The notes under the pieces: generated by a model
What the model was told of the DNA's origin: nothing
What the model saw: only the letters and a program-made list of their open reading frames with translations
Databases searched by the model: none
Made by a program: the position numbers and the translations under genes
Part shown: piece after piece, positions 7,431 to 14,114 of the stretch
Numbering within the stretch: the first letter of the stretch is position 1
Layout of the letters: each line of letters begins with the position of its first letter
From: a bacterium
GTDB taxonomy: Bacteria; Bacillota; Clostridia; Christensenellales; CAG-138
Direction: 5' to 3'
Assembly (NCBI GenBank): GCA_022778545.1
Contig: JALFDW010000042.1
Location: 1-64,000, forward strand
Length of the DNA: 64,000 nucleotides

Positions 7431-8597
7431 ATGGTAGCAGGACACCTAAGAGAAAAAAACGGGACTTTTCAAATTGTTTTGAGCTTCAATGATGCTCTTG
7501 GCAATCGAAAGACCAAATCCATCAGTACAGGGCTTCCTATTAAGGGAAACAAAAAGCGGGCGGAAGCCTTGCTCATGGAAGCCCGACAGAACTTTGACAA
7601 CGGCGTTTCCGGCGATAGCAAGAACAATCCAAAGAACATCCTGTTTACGGAGTTTATGTTGGAATGGCTGGAAATGATGAAGAACAGCGTAGAGATTACT
7701 ACCTATGCCAATTATGCTATGGTAATCAAAAGCCGCATCAATCCTTATTTTAGGGACAAGGGGCTTACGCTCTCGGAACTTACTCCTAAACATATTCAAG
7801 ACTACTACCTGTATAGCTTGAATGTGGAGAAGGTAAGCGCCAATACTGTGATTCATCGTCACGCCAACATAAGAAAGGCGCTCCAATACGCACTGAAGCT
7901 CGGCTTGATCGACTTCAATCCAGCAGATAGAGTAGAACGACCAAAGAAGAACAAATATGTAGCTACCACCTACAACGAAAAGGAGTTGGAAAACCTGTTT
8001 TCCGTCGTCAAAGGCAAGCGTATCGAGTTTGCCGTCACCCTTGGCGCATTCTACGGTTTGCGCCGTAGTGAGATCGTCGGCATAAAATGGGACGCGATCG
8101 ATTTTGAACGCAAAACCTTCACAATCAAGCATACCGTCACAGAAGTCATGTTGGACGGTAAGGTAACTATGATTGACAAGGAGCGGACGAAAACAAAGTC
8201 CAGTCATCGCACGTTGCCGTTGGTAAAACCGTTTGAGGAGCTGCTGCTTCGTATGAGAGCGGAGCAAGAAACCAATCGGCGGGTATGTGGCAGCGCGTAT
8301 TGCAGAAAGTATTTGGACTACATTTATGTGAATGAGTTGGGCGAGCTTGTAAGACCAAACTTCATTACACAGAACTTCGCTATTGTCCTTGCAAATAATA
8401 AGCTGAAAAAGATCAGATTTCACGATCTTCGGCATAGCTGCGCCAGTCTCCTGTACGCACATGGTGTGAGCTTGAAAGAGATTCAAGAATGGCTTGGGCA
8501 TAGCGATATATCCACGACTTCCAACATCTACACCCACTTGGATTACAGTTCAAAAGTGTCCTCGGCGAATGCGATTTTAAGTGTTTTTCCGACCTAA
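7431..8597 (+). CDS. int: Tyrosine site-specific integrase
   Basis: The start is the ATG at 7431 after AAAGGAGG; the track adds 11 codons. 388 residues with an N-terminal arm-binding domain, a SAM-like core-binding domain (about 65-160), and the catalytic domain with all expected residues: Arg in FYGLRRSEIVG, HDLRHSCASLL (His-x-x-Arg), GHSDISTTSNIYTH (His and the nucleophilic Tyr). It is similar in layout to Tn916/Tn1549-type integrases. The gene ends 118 bp from the tRNA-Leu gene, which is the likely attachment site. No disruption is visible, so it should be active. Confidence 0.93.
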   Translation: MVAGHLREKNGTFQIVLSFNDALGNRKTKSISTGLPIKGNKKRAEALLMEARQNFDNGVSGDSKNNPKNILFTEFMLEWLEMMKNSVEITTYANYAMVIKSRINPYFRDKGLTLSELTPKHIQDYYLYSLNVEKVSANTVIHRHANIRKALQYALKLGLIDFNPADRVERPKKNKYVATTYNEKELENLFSVVKGKRIEFAVTLGAFYGLRRSEIVGIKWDAIDFERKTFTIKHTVTEVMLDGKVTMIDKERTKTKSSHRTLPLVKPFEELLLRMRAEQETNRRVCGSAYCRKYLDYIYVNELGELVRPNFITQNFAIVLANNKLKKIRFHDLRHSCASLLYAHGVSLKEIQEWLGHSDISTTSNIYTHLDYSSKVSSANAILSVFPT

Positions 8598-8612
8598 TAT
8601 TCCTCCAAAGCA

Positions 8613-8670
8613 GGAGGGATACAGCCGAAATAACGATACTTTTCTTAAAATCGAGGGATTTTGGAGGGAT
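8613..8670 (+). repeat. Three GAGGGAT repeats between integrase and tRNA-Leu
   Basis: GGAGGGAT at 8613-8620 and 8663-8670 and GAGGGAT at 8653-8659, all in the same orientation. Two further copies lie on the other side of the tRNA (8837-8856). Repeats like these next to an integrase and a core site are typical of arm-type integrase binding sites. The binding role is inference. Confidence 0.6.
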
Positions 8671-8671
8671 A

Positions 8672-8713
8672 AGAAAAGCCCGAAAACCTTAGATGTTATG
8701 CTGGTTTTCGGGC
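8672..8713 (-). terminator. Terminator of tRNA-Leu
   Basis: Read on the minus strand, GCCCGAAAACC and GGTTTTCGGGC form an 11-bp stem with a 14-base loop, followed by TTTTCTT. It begins two bases beyond the encoded CCA of the tRNA. Confidence 0.8.
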
Positions 8714-8714
8714 A

Positions 8715-8801
8715 TGGTGCCGGTGGTGGGACTCGAACCCACACGTTGTCGCCAACAACGGATTTTGAATCCGTCACGTCTGCCAATTCCATCACACCGG
8801 C
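8715..8801 (-). tRNA. tRNA-Leu (anticodon CAA)
   Basis: 87 bases including an encoded CCA. Acceptor strands GCCGGTG and CACCGGC pair fully. The D-arm region reads TGGAATTGGCAGACG, the anticodon stem-loop is ACGGA-TTCAAAA-TCCGT giving anticodon CAA, there is a long variable arm typical of class II tRNAs, and the T-arm is GGGTTCGAGTCCC. It lies next to the integrase and shares a 41-base near-identical segment with 8940-8980, so it probably marks the attachment site and may be the copy restored or carried by the element. Confidence 0.95.
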
Positions 8802-8836
8802 GTACCTTCAATCCCCCAGAACAAATCTCGGAAAAC

Positions 8837-8856
8837 GGAGGGATGTTAGGAGGGAT
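8837..8856 (+). repeat. Two GGAGGGAT repeats right of tRNA-Leu
   Basis: GGAGGGAT at 8837-8844 and 8849-8856, in the same orientation and sequence as the copies left of the tRNA. Arm-type sites on both sides of a core are the layout of an attP rather than of a single attachment junction. Confidence 0.55.
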
Positions 8857-8903
8857 ATAGAAGCAAAATCGGATATTCGATTGTCAAAAATGCCCTAAAT
8901 GCG

Positions 8904-8919
8904 GGCGGTTTGCCGAATG
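8904..8919 (+). repeat. 16-bp direct repeat GGCGGTTTGCCGAATG, copy 2
   Basis: Exact match to 5762-5777, located 20 bp left of the partial tRNA copy. Confidence 0.5.
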
Positions 8920-8939
8920 TCACGGGGGATGGCGAAGTA

Positions 8940-8980
8940 GATTTTGAGTCCGTCACGTCTGCCAATTCCATCATTCCGGC
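8940..8980 (-). repeat. Partial second copy of tRNA-Leu 5' half (att remnant)
   Basis: 41 bases match 8761-8801 with three differences (one in the anticodon stem, two in the acceptor strand, which reads GCCGGAA here). It covers the acceptor, D-arm and anticodon loop but has no 3' half. This is what remains when an element inserts in the anticodon region and restores the tRNA with its own copy. The different acceptor sequence indicates that this fragment came from a distinct tRNA-Leu allele. Confidence 0.75.
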
Positions 8981-9112
8981 AAATTCACAAAACACAGTTT
9001 ACCACAATTTGAAGGAATTCGCAACCATAAACTGCTCGCCTGCGTTATAATGATGCGGTATAATAAAGCATACCGCGCCCCCAAACAGAATAACGCAAGG
9101 AGGAATGGTTTC

Positions 9113-10087
9113 GTGAAACGGAAAATCAGGATCATTGCAGCAGGAATGCTGAGCGTACTCTTCTTCGCCGGATGTGCATCCAAGAATAATGAAATGATGA
9201 TGGATTATGCTATGCCGAGCGAGCCGCAGGAGATGGAAACGAGCACTTCTTTCGAGAGATATGACGCATCCTACGGCCTCACAGCGGATGTTGAGGCGGT
9301 GAAGCGTTCGGAGGATGCAGCGGAGCAATACGGCGGCCGCAAGGTGATTCTGACCTATGAGCTTTCTATTGAGACAGATGCATTCGACTCGCTGATCTCC
9401 GCCCTGAAGGAACGGCTGAATGCGGCGGGCGGCTATCTCCAAAGCTCGTATATTGACGGCAAAAAGCCGGAAGTTTACGGTGACAGGGGCAGGACGGCCA
9501 CGCTCTCGCTGCGCGTCCCTGCGGAAAAAGCGGAAGCGTTTTTTGCCGATGCGAAAGCCATGGGCACCGTGCAGAGCGAACATGCATATACGGATGATGT
9601 GACCGCTGCATACTTCGACAGCGAGACGCGCCTTTCTGTGCTCAAAACCCAGCTTGAGCGGCTCAAGAGGATCCTTGTGGAAACGGATAACCTTGCCGAC
9701 GTGCTCGCGCTTGAAACGGAGATTGCCCGCGTAACGACGGAGATCGAATCGCTCACAAGCGAATTGCGCCGCTATGATGCGCTCATCGACTACACCACCA
9801 TCAGCATCACGGTATCCGAAACCGTTTACCGTGAAGGGCCTGTCGCGGAAAAGACCGTGGGCGAGCGCATTGGAGAGGGCTTTTCGGATTCGCTGCACGG
9901 TGTGGGAGCATTCTTTGTTGATGTGTTCGTGTGGTTTGTTTCGGATCTGCCGGTGCTCGTTGTGCTTGCGCTGATCGGCACCGCAATATTCTTCTGTATC
10001 CGTGCGGTGTGCAAACGCAGCAGGGCGCGTAAGAAAGCAAACAAAGATAAAGATGATGAAAAAACATATGAGGAGAAAAAAGAATGA
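9113..10087 (+). CDS. DUF4349 domain lipoprotein
   Basis: I choose the GTG at 9113, nine bases after AAGGAGG, over the track's ATG at 9050, which has no ribosome site. That start gives 324 residues with a signal peptide and lipobox FFAGC. The DUF4349 domain starts near VILTYELSIETDAFDSLISAL, continues through a coiled coil (TRLSVLKTQLERLKRILVETDNLADVLALETEIARVTTEIESL) and ends with the characteristic ISITVSE strand. A C-terminal membrane helix (DLPVLVVLALIGTAIFFC) and a Lys/Glu-rich tail follow. The protein is anchored at both ends. It is translationally coupled to a SIMPL-domain lipoprotein, suggesting a joint envelope role that is not known. Confidence 0.85.
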   Translation: MKRKIRIIAAGMLSVLFFAGCASKNNEMMMDYAMPSEPQEMETSTSFERYDASYGLTADVEAVKRSEDAAEQYGGRKVILTYELSIETDAFDSLISALKERLNAAGGYLQSSYIDGKKPEVYGDRGRTATLSLRVPAEKAEAFFADAKAMGTVQSEHAYTDDVTAAYFDSETRLSVLKTQLERLKRILVETDNLADVLALETEIARVTTEIESLTSELRRYDALIDYTTISITVSETVYREGPVAEKTVGERIGEGFSDSLHGVGAFFVDVFVWFVSDLPVLVVLALIGTAIFFCIRAVCKRSRARKKANKDKDDEKTYEEKKE

Positions 10088-10902
10088 AAAAGCAAGCGAT
10101 TCTTTTGAGCGCCGCGCTTTTATGCATGGCTGTGCTGGGGGGCTGTAAGTCCGAGGAACAGATCGCCGAGACGGTGCGGCCGCAATCCACGGTGATCTCG
10201 CCGGATGTGAATATCACGCAGGAAACACCGCAGCGCGATACGCTCACGGTGAGCGGAACGGGTGAAGTAAAGCTTGTGCCGGACATGGCGACCGTCTCCA
10301 TTGTGATCAATACCACGGAGGAACAGGCGGAGGATGCGCAGCGGAAAAACGCGGAACTGACGGAGGCTGTGCTCGCATCGCTCAAGGCAAACGGCGTTCA
10401 GGATGCGGACATTCAAACGGAGGACATCCACCTTTCCGAGGAATATGATTATGAAAAATCGCCGGCGAAGCTTGTGGGCTATTCCATGCGCAACACGCTC
10501 AGCGTCACCGTGCGCGACATTGCCACGATTGGCAGCGTGATCACGGATGCGATCAACGCAGGCGCCACGGGCACCTATGACCTTGCGTTTACGGTGTCCG
10601 ATTCGAGCGGCGCCTATCGGGACGCGCTTACCGCGGCGGTGGTCGAAGCGCGGGGCAAGGCGAATGCCATTGCTGCGGCGCTCTGCGTTGAGCTTGCGCC
10701 GATCCCCGTATCCGTAAACGAAGTGAGCAACAGCTATCAGCCGTATGCCTATGATAACATGCTGCGCCCGGAAGCGAATGAAATGCCGGCAGAAGATAGC
10801 GCGGACAGCATCGCTGTGAGCACGGGCGAGCTTTCGATCACGGCGAAGGTGAGCGTGGTGTATGAGGTGATCGCCAGCACCTCACAAACTTCCGGCTCCT
10901 GA
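10084..10902 (+). CDS. SIMPL (DUF541) domain lipoprotein
   Basis: 272 residues with a signal peptide and lipobox VLGGC. The SIMPL domain begins at RDTLTVSGTGEVKLVPDMATVSIVI and ends with the LSITAKVSVVYEV strand. The start overlaps the previous stop (ATGA). SIMPL proteins are oligomeric exported proteins, some linked to oxidative stress or signalling. A second, non-lipidated SIMPL gene lies at 30065-30727. Confidence 0.88.
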   Translation: MKKQAILLSAALLCMAVLGGCKSEEQIAETVRPQSTVISPDVNITQETPQRDTLTVSGTGEVKLVPDMATVSIVINTTEEQAEDAQRKNAELTEAVLASLKANGVQDADIQTEDIHLSEEYDYEKSPAKLVGYSMRNTLSVTVRDIATIGSVITDAINAGATGTYDLAFTVSDSSGAYRDALTAAVVEARGKANAIAAALCVELAPIPVSVNEVSNSYQPYAYDNMLRPEANEMPAEDSADSIAVSTGELSITAKVSVVYEVIASTSQTSGS

Positions 10903-10949
10903 GTGAACCCATAAGGCGGCGGGCCGCCTATACAGCAAATAAACAATAA

Positions 10950-10980
10950 ACAGAGGGAATGCCAGTGGCGTTCCCTCTGT
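10950..10980. terminator. Bidirectional terminator between convergent genes
   Basis: ACAGAGGGAA-TGCC-AGT-GGCG-TTCCCTCTGT forms a 14-bp stem. Read leftward it is followed by TTTATTGTTTATTTG, an excellent tail for the flotillin operon; rightward the tail (TCTGTCAT) is weaker. Confidence 0.8.
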
Positions 10981-10996
10981 TCTGTCATAGCTTGAT

Positions 10997-12379
10997 TTAT
11001 TCCGCCGCATCCGGCGTGAGTTCTGCTGACTCTTCCGCCTTCGGCGTGCCGAGGTAGTTCGGCAGCTGCATGCCAGCCATGTCAAACAGCTCCTGCATGG
11101 GTGGGATGCTCTTTGCCATGCCGGCAAGGAAGTTTGCGGTGGCGGTCTTTTCGCCGTTTGCGCCGTCCCAGACGGTGACCTTGTCGATCTTGATGTTCTT
11201 GATGGCGTCCACCTGGATCTGCATGAGCGTTTCCATCTTGTCCGCGAGCATCAGGCGCAAAGCGTCGGAGGGCGAACCTGCTGCGGAGACGACCTGCGCG
11301 AAACCGTCCGCCTGCTTGATGAGCATCTCCTGCGCGCCGCGCGCTTCCGCTTCCATGCGCATGTAGATCGCGTCCGCTTCGCCGCGGGCCTTGCGGCGGA
11401 TCTGCTCCGCCTGTGCCTCGGCTTCGAGCTCCATGCGGCGCTTTTCCACTTCGGTCTTTACGATGATGTCAGCTTCAAGTGTGGCCTTTTCACGCGCTGC
11501 ACGAGCTTCTTCCGCCGTGCGCTCCGCGGAATAGGATTCCTCGAGCGCTCTTGCGGCCTGCACCTTTTCCGCTGCGGTGGCGATACGCTGGGCTTCCGCC
11601 TCCTGCTCGCGCAGCTTCGCGTTGGAGCGCGTCACCTCGATGCGGGCATCGTTTTCACCCTGGATGGCGGTCGCGTTCGCTTGGGCTACTTTGATGCGCT
11701 GATCCATGTTGGCGTTTGCTTCGCCGATTGCACCGTCGCGCTCCTTTTCGGCAACGGACTTCTTTGCATCGTTGATGGCCTTTGCTGCGGCTTCGCGGCC
11801 GAGTGCCGTGATGTAGCCGGATTCATCGCTGATGTCGGTCACGTTCACGTTGATGAGCCGGAGGCCGATCTTCTTGAGCTCGGTCTCCACGTTGCGGGAG
11901 ACAGCTTCAAGGAACTTGTCGCGGTCGGTGTTGATCTCCTCGATATCCATCGTGGCGACGACGAGACGCAGCTGGCCGAAGATGATGTCCTTGGCAAGCT
12001 CCTGAATGGAGGTGAGGCTCAGCCCGAGCAGGCGTTCGGCGGCATTCTGCATGACGCCCTGCTCGGTGGAGATGCCGACCGTGAAGCGGGAGGGAACGTC
12101 GACGCGGATGTTCTGGCGAGAAAGCGCGTTGACGAGGTCGACCTGCAGGGACATCGGCGTGAGATCGAGGAACTGGTAAGACTGCACGAGCGGCCACACA
12201 AACGCTGCGCCGCCGTGGATACAGATGGACGATTTGCTCGTGCCATCCTTGTTGCGGCCGACCTGACCGTAGATGACCATAATCTTGTCCGACGGGCACT
12301 TTTTATAGCGCGTGAGCAGCACGAGCAGAAGCGAGAACAGCAGCACTGCAATGACAACTGCGGCAATGATTCCTTCCAT
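10997..12379 (-). CDS. floT: Flotillin family protein (YuaG/FloT-like)
   Basis: 460 residues. An N-terminal membrane segment (residues 3-23) is followed by the SPFH/band 7 domain (about 28-200, with DKIMVIYGQVGRN and DVPSRFTVGIS) and a long Ala/Glu-rich coiled coil with repeated EA pairs (about 210-385). A C-terminal oligomerisation region ends the chain. Flotillins scaffold functional membrane microdomains. The upstream NfeD-type gene, 51 bp away, is the usual partner (as yuaF-yuaG in Bacillus), so the two form an operon. Confidence 0.93.
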   Translation of the reverse strand: MEGIIAAVVIAVLLFSLLLVLLTRYKKCPSDKIMVIYGQVGRNKDGTSKSSICIHGGAAFVWPLVQSYQFLDLTPMSLQVDLVNALSRQNIRVDVPSRFTVGISTEQGVMQNAAERLLGLSLTSIQELAKDIIFGQLRLVVATMDIEEINTDRDKFLEAVSRNVETELKKIGLRLINVNVTDISDESGYITALGREAAAKAINDAKKSVAEKERDGAIGEANANMDQRIKVAQANATAIQGENDARIEVTRSNAKLREQEAEAQRIATAAEKVQAARALEESYSAERTAEEARAAREKATLEADIIVKTEVEKRRMELEAEAQAEQIRRKARGEADAIYMRMEAEARGAQEMLIKQADGFAQVVSAAGSPSDALRLMLADKMETLMQIQVDAIKNIKIDKVTVWDGANGEKTATANFLAGMAKSIPPMQELFDMAGMQLPNYLGTPKAEESAELTPDAAE

Positions 12380-12430
12380 TTTTGACTTTACCCCCTTTGA
12401 TTGTGCTTGAATGATGTATGAAACGACCGC

Positions 12431-13075
12431 TCAGCTCTTTGGCTGCACGATCAGCGTCGTCTTTCCGGAAATACCCACCACGATGACTTCAGCGCCGGTT
12501 TTGATGGGCGCTTCGCGATCCGTAACGGCATCGAGCTGGGTCAGCCGCTCCTGCAGGAGCAGCGTCACCTTGCCGGCCTCGCTTCGAGCGGGCGGGATGG
12601 TGAGGTAGACCGTGCCCGAAAGCCCCACTGCGTTGCGCACATCGAGCGTGCCGTTGTACTGCAGGCGCAGGAAGGATTTGAGGATCAGCGCCGTCAGAAC
12701 CATCGCAAGCGCGCCAGATGCAACGGCAAGCAGCACCGCGAGCCCACGATCCATGCCGCTGCGCAGGAAAGCGAGCCCTGCCCAGCCGCCTACGGCGAAA
12801 AACGCGATAATCCCGCGCAGAGAAAAGAGCTGAAGCCCCGCGCCGACGCCCGCGTCCTGATCCCCGATGGAAGCGGCATCCGCTGCGCTGATGTCCGGTA
12901 TGTCCGGCACACCATCGCCGTCGATGTCGATGGTAAGGTCCATATCCGCGTCCGCATCGTGGCCAAGGCCCAGAAGCGTCAGCACGGTCTGGATCAGCAA
13001 CAGCGCCGTGGCCGGGAATGCAACGAAGGCAAATCCGCGCGCGAGCGCATCCAGAGATTCCCACCAAGCAAGCAT
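12431..13075 (-). CDS. NfeD-like membrane protein (YuaF-like)
   Basis: 214 residues: one N-terminal hydrophobic segment, then an acidic loop HDADADMDLTIDIDGDGVPDIPD, two further membrane helices (IIAFFAVGGWAGLAFL and GLAVLLAVASGALAMVLTALIL), then a C-terminal OB-fold NfeD domain (VGLSGTVYLTIPPARSEAGKV ... AEVIVVGISGKTTLIVQP). The acidic loop contains DxDGDGxxD, the pattern of calcium-binding loops. It is cotranscribed with the flotillin gene and is likely its microdomain partner. Confidence 0.88.
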   Translation of the reverse strand: MLAWWESLDALARGFAFVAFPATALLLIQTVLTLLGLGHDADADMDLTIDIDGDGVPDIPDISAADAASIGDQDAGVGAGLQLFSLRGIIAFFAVGGWAGLAFLRSGMDRGLAVLLAVASGALAMVLTALILKSFLRLQYNGTLDVRNAVGLSGTVYLTIPPARSEAGKVTLLLQERLTQLDAVTDREAPIKTGAEVIVVGISGKTTLIVQPKS

Positions 13076-13099
13076 ATTCGTTCCCCCTGTAAGCGAAAG

Positions 13100-13648
13100 T
13101 TATAGATCGAGCGCCCTGAGCAGACGCTCCGCGTTCTGATGCAGCACGCTTGAAGAGTAGGCGAGCAGCATAATCTCGAGCACATTCACAAGGCGCGCTT
13201 TTGCCCCTGCATAGGGCTCGTTAAAATCCGTAAGCGATTCTTCCACGGCCGTGCGCATCGCCCCGCGCGCGGGGATTCCCGCGCCAAGGGCGCCGAGCGC
13301 GTCCGCAAAGCGGAAGTACAGCGCCGCGTCGTTCATGCCATCCGCCCCCATAAACGCACCTGCGTGCGCACACAGGGCAATGATGCTTTCAATCTGCAGC
13401 GAATCCTTCAGGGCGTTGATGATGAGCAACCGGGACAGCTGATCGCGCGAGTACCGTTTGGCTTTCGGCGGGGAAACGAACCCGCGCTTGATCCAGTTCT
13501 GGATGGTGTGGGGTGCAAGCCCGGTGATCTCTGCCACCTGTGAAAGCACGAGCCCGCCCGGGATGAACATCGGCGCAAGGAGGCTTTCCGCAATGCCGCG
13601 GCGCGAAAGCTCCGCTTCGATCGTGGAACCGGGCAAAAGACCGATCAT
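13100..13648 (-). CDS. DUF1836 / MerR-like HTH protein
   Basis: The start is the ATG at 13648 (MIGLLPGSTIEAEL). The track's upstream ATG sits inside the AGGAGGTG ribosome site itself. 182 residues. LSQVAEITGLAPHTIQNWIKRGFVSPPKAKRYSRDQLSRLLIINAL is a MerR-type helix-turn-helix with wing, and the rest is helical, matching DUF1836. Read leftward it lies just upstream of the NfeD and flotillin genes (24-bp gap) and is probably their first cistron. No effector can be inferred. Confidence 0.8.
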   Translation of the reverse strand: MIGLLPGSTIEAELSRRGIAESLLAPMFIPGGLVLSQVAEITGLAPHTIQNWIKRGFVSPPKAKRYSRDQLSRLLIINALKDSLQIESIIALCAHAGAFMGADGMNDAALYFRFADALGALGAGIPARGAMRTAVEESLTDFNEPYAGAKARLVNVLEIMLLAYSSSVLHQNAERLLRALDL

Positions 13649-13772
13649 CAGACACCTCCTCATCCCTTTGTTTGTCTATAGTATAACATACAGTCAAATG
13701 ACTGTCAATGAGGTTCAGGAAAGAGATGCATGGCCTTTGTGATTGTGAGCTGAAGGAAAATCCGCAGGACGC

Positions 13773-13801
13773 TTGACAAACCATCGCTTTCCGCATAAAC
13801 T
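13773..13801 (+). promoter_or_regulatory. Promoter of the valS leader
   Basis: TTGACA, 17-base spacer, TAAACT. It is placed about 25-30 bases before the first paired bases of the T-box leader. Confidence 0.75.
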
Positions 13802-13807
13802 AAAGCG

Positions 13808-14072
13808 TAATTGAACGAATGCGTTGAAGAAGAGGAGTACGCGCCCCATCCTGCATCAGAGAGACGGCTTCACCGGCTGCAAGGGCTGTCGGCGGGCAGG
13901 CGCGGAAGGTCGCTTCGGAGCATTCCGGCTGAGCGTGTGCCATGCGCGCGGGTAAGTCGGGACGTACGCGCCGCGTTAAGGCGCTTTGAGGTGGGGCTGC
14001 GCCGTGTGCGCGCCCAACAAAGGTGGTACCGCGAGCGTTTCGTCCTTTGAGGGCGAAAGGCTCTTTTTATTT
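13808..14072 (+). promoter_or_regulatory. T-box riboswitch of valS (specifier probably GUC)
   Basis: The T-box sequence AGGTGGTACCGCG at 14021-14033 pairs with uncharged tRNA acceptor ends. Upstream, GAGGAGTACG and the partner CGTAC close Stem I, AGAGAG lies in its distal loop, and GAAGGTC at 13905-13911 is a likely specifier loop with a Val codon (GTC). CGCC-GCGTTAA-GGCG forms Stem III. Downstream, TTTCGTCC-TTTGA-GGGCGAAA followed by CTCTTTTT is the terminator that the antiterminator replaces. The gene controlled encodes valyl-tRNA synthetase, which agrees with the specifier. Confidence 0.92.
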
Positions 14073-14114
14073 TATGATTTTATTGTGAACGAAAAGAACA
14101 GGAGGAACGACCCA

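Noticed and set aside
7446-8537. 363-codon minus-strand ORF inside the integrase gene
   Set aside because: The plus-strand integrase has all catalytic residues; the antisense frame has no recognisable domain.
8581-8898. ORF 105 aa across the tRNA-Leu region (and minus ORF 8577-8795)
   Set aside because: They read through tRNA-Leu, its terminator and the integrase repeats, so they are not proteins.
11681-12385. 234-codon plus-strand ORF opposite flotillin
   Set aside because: Flotillin is certain on the other strand; this frame mirrors its repeats.
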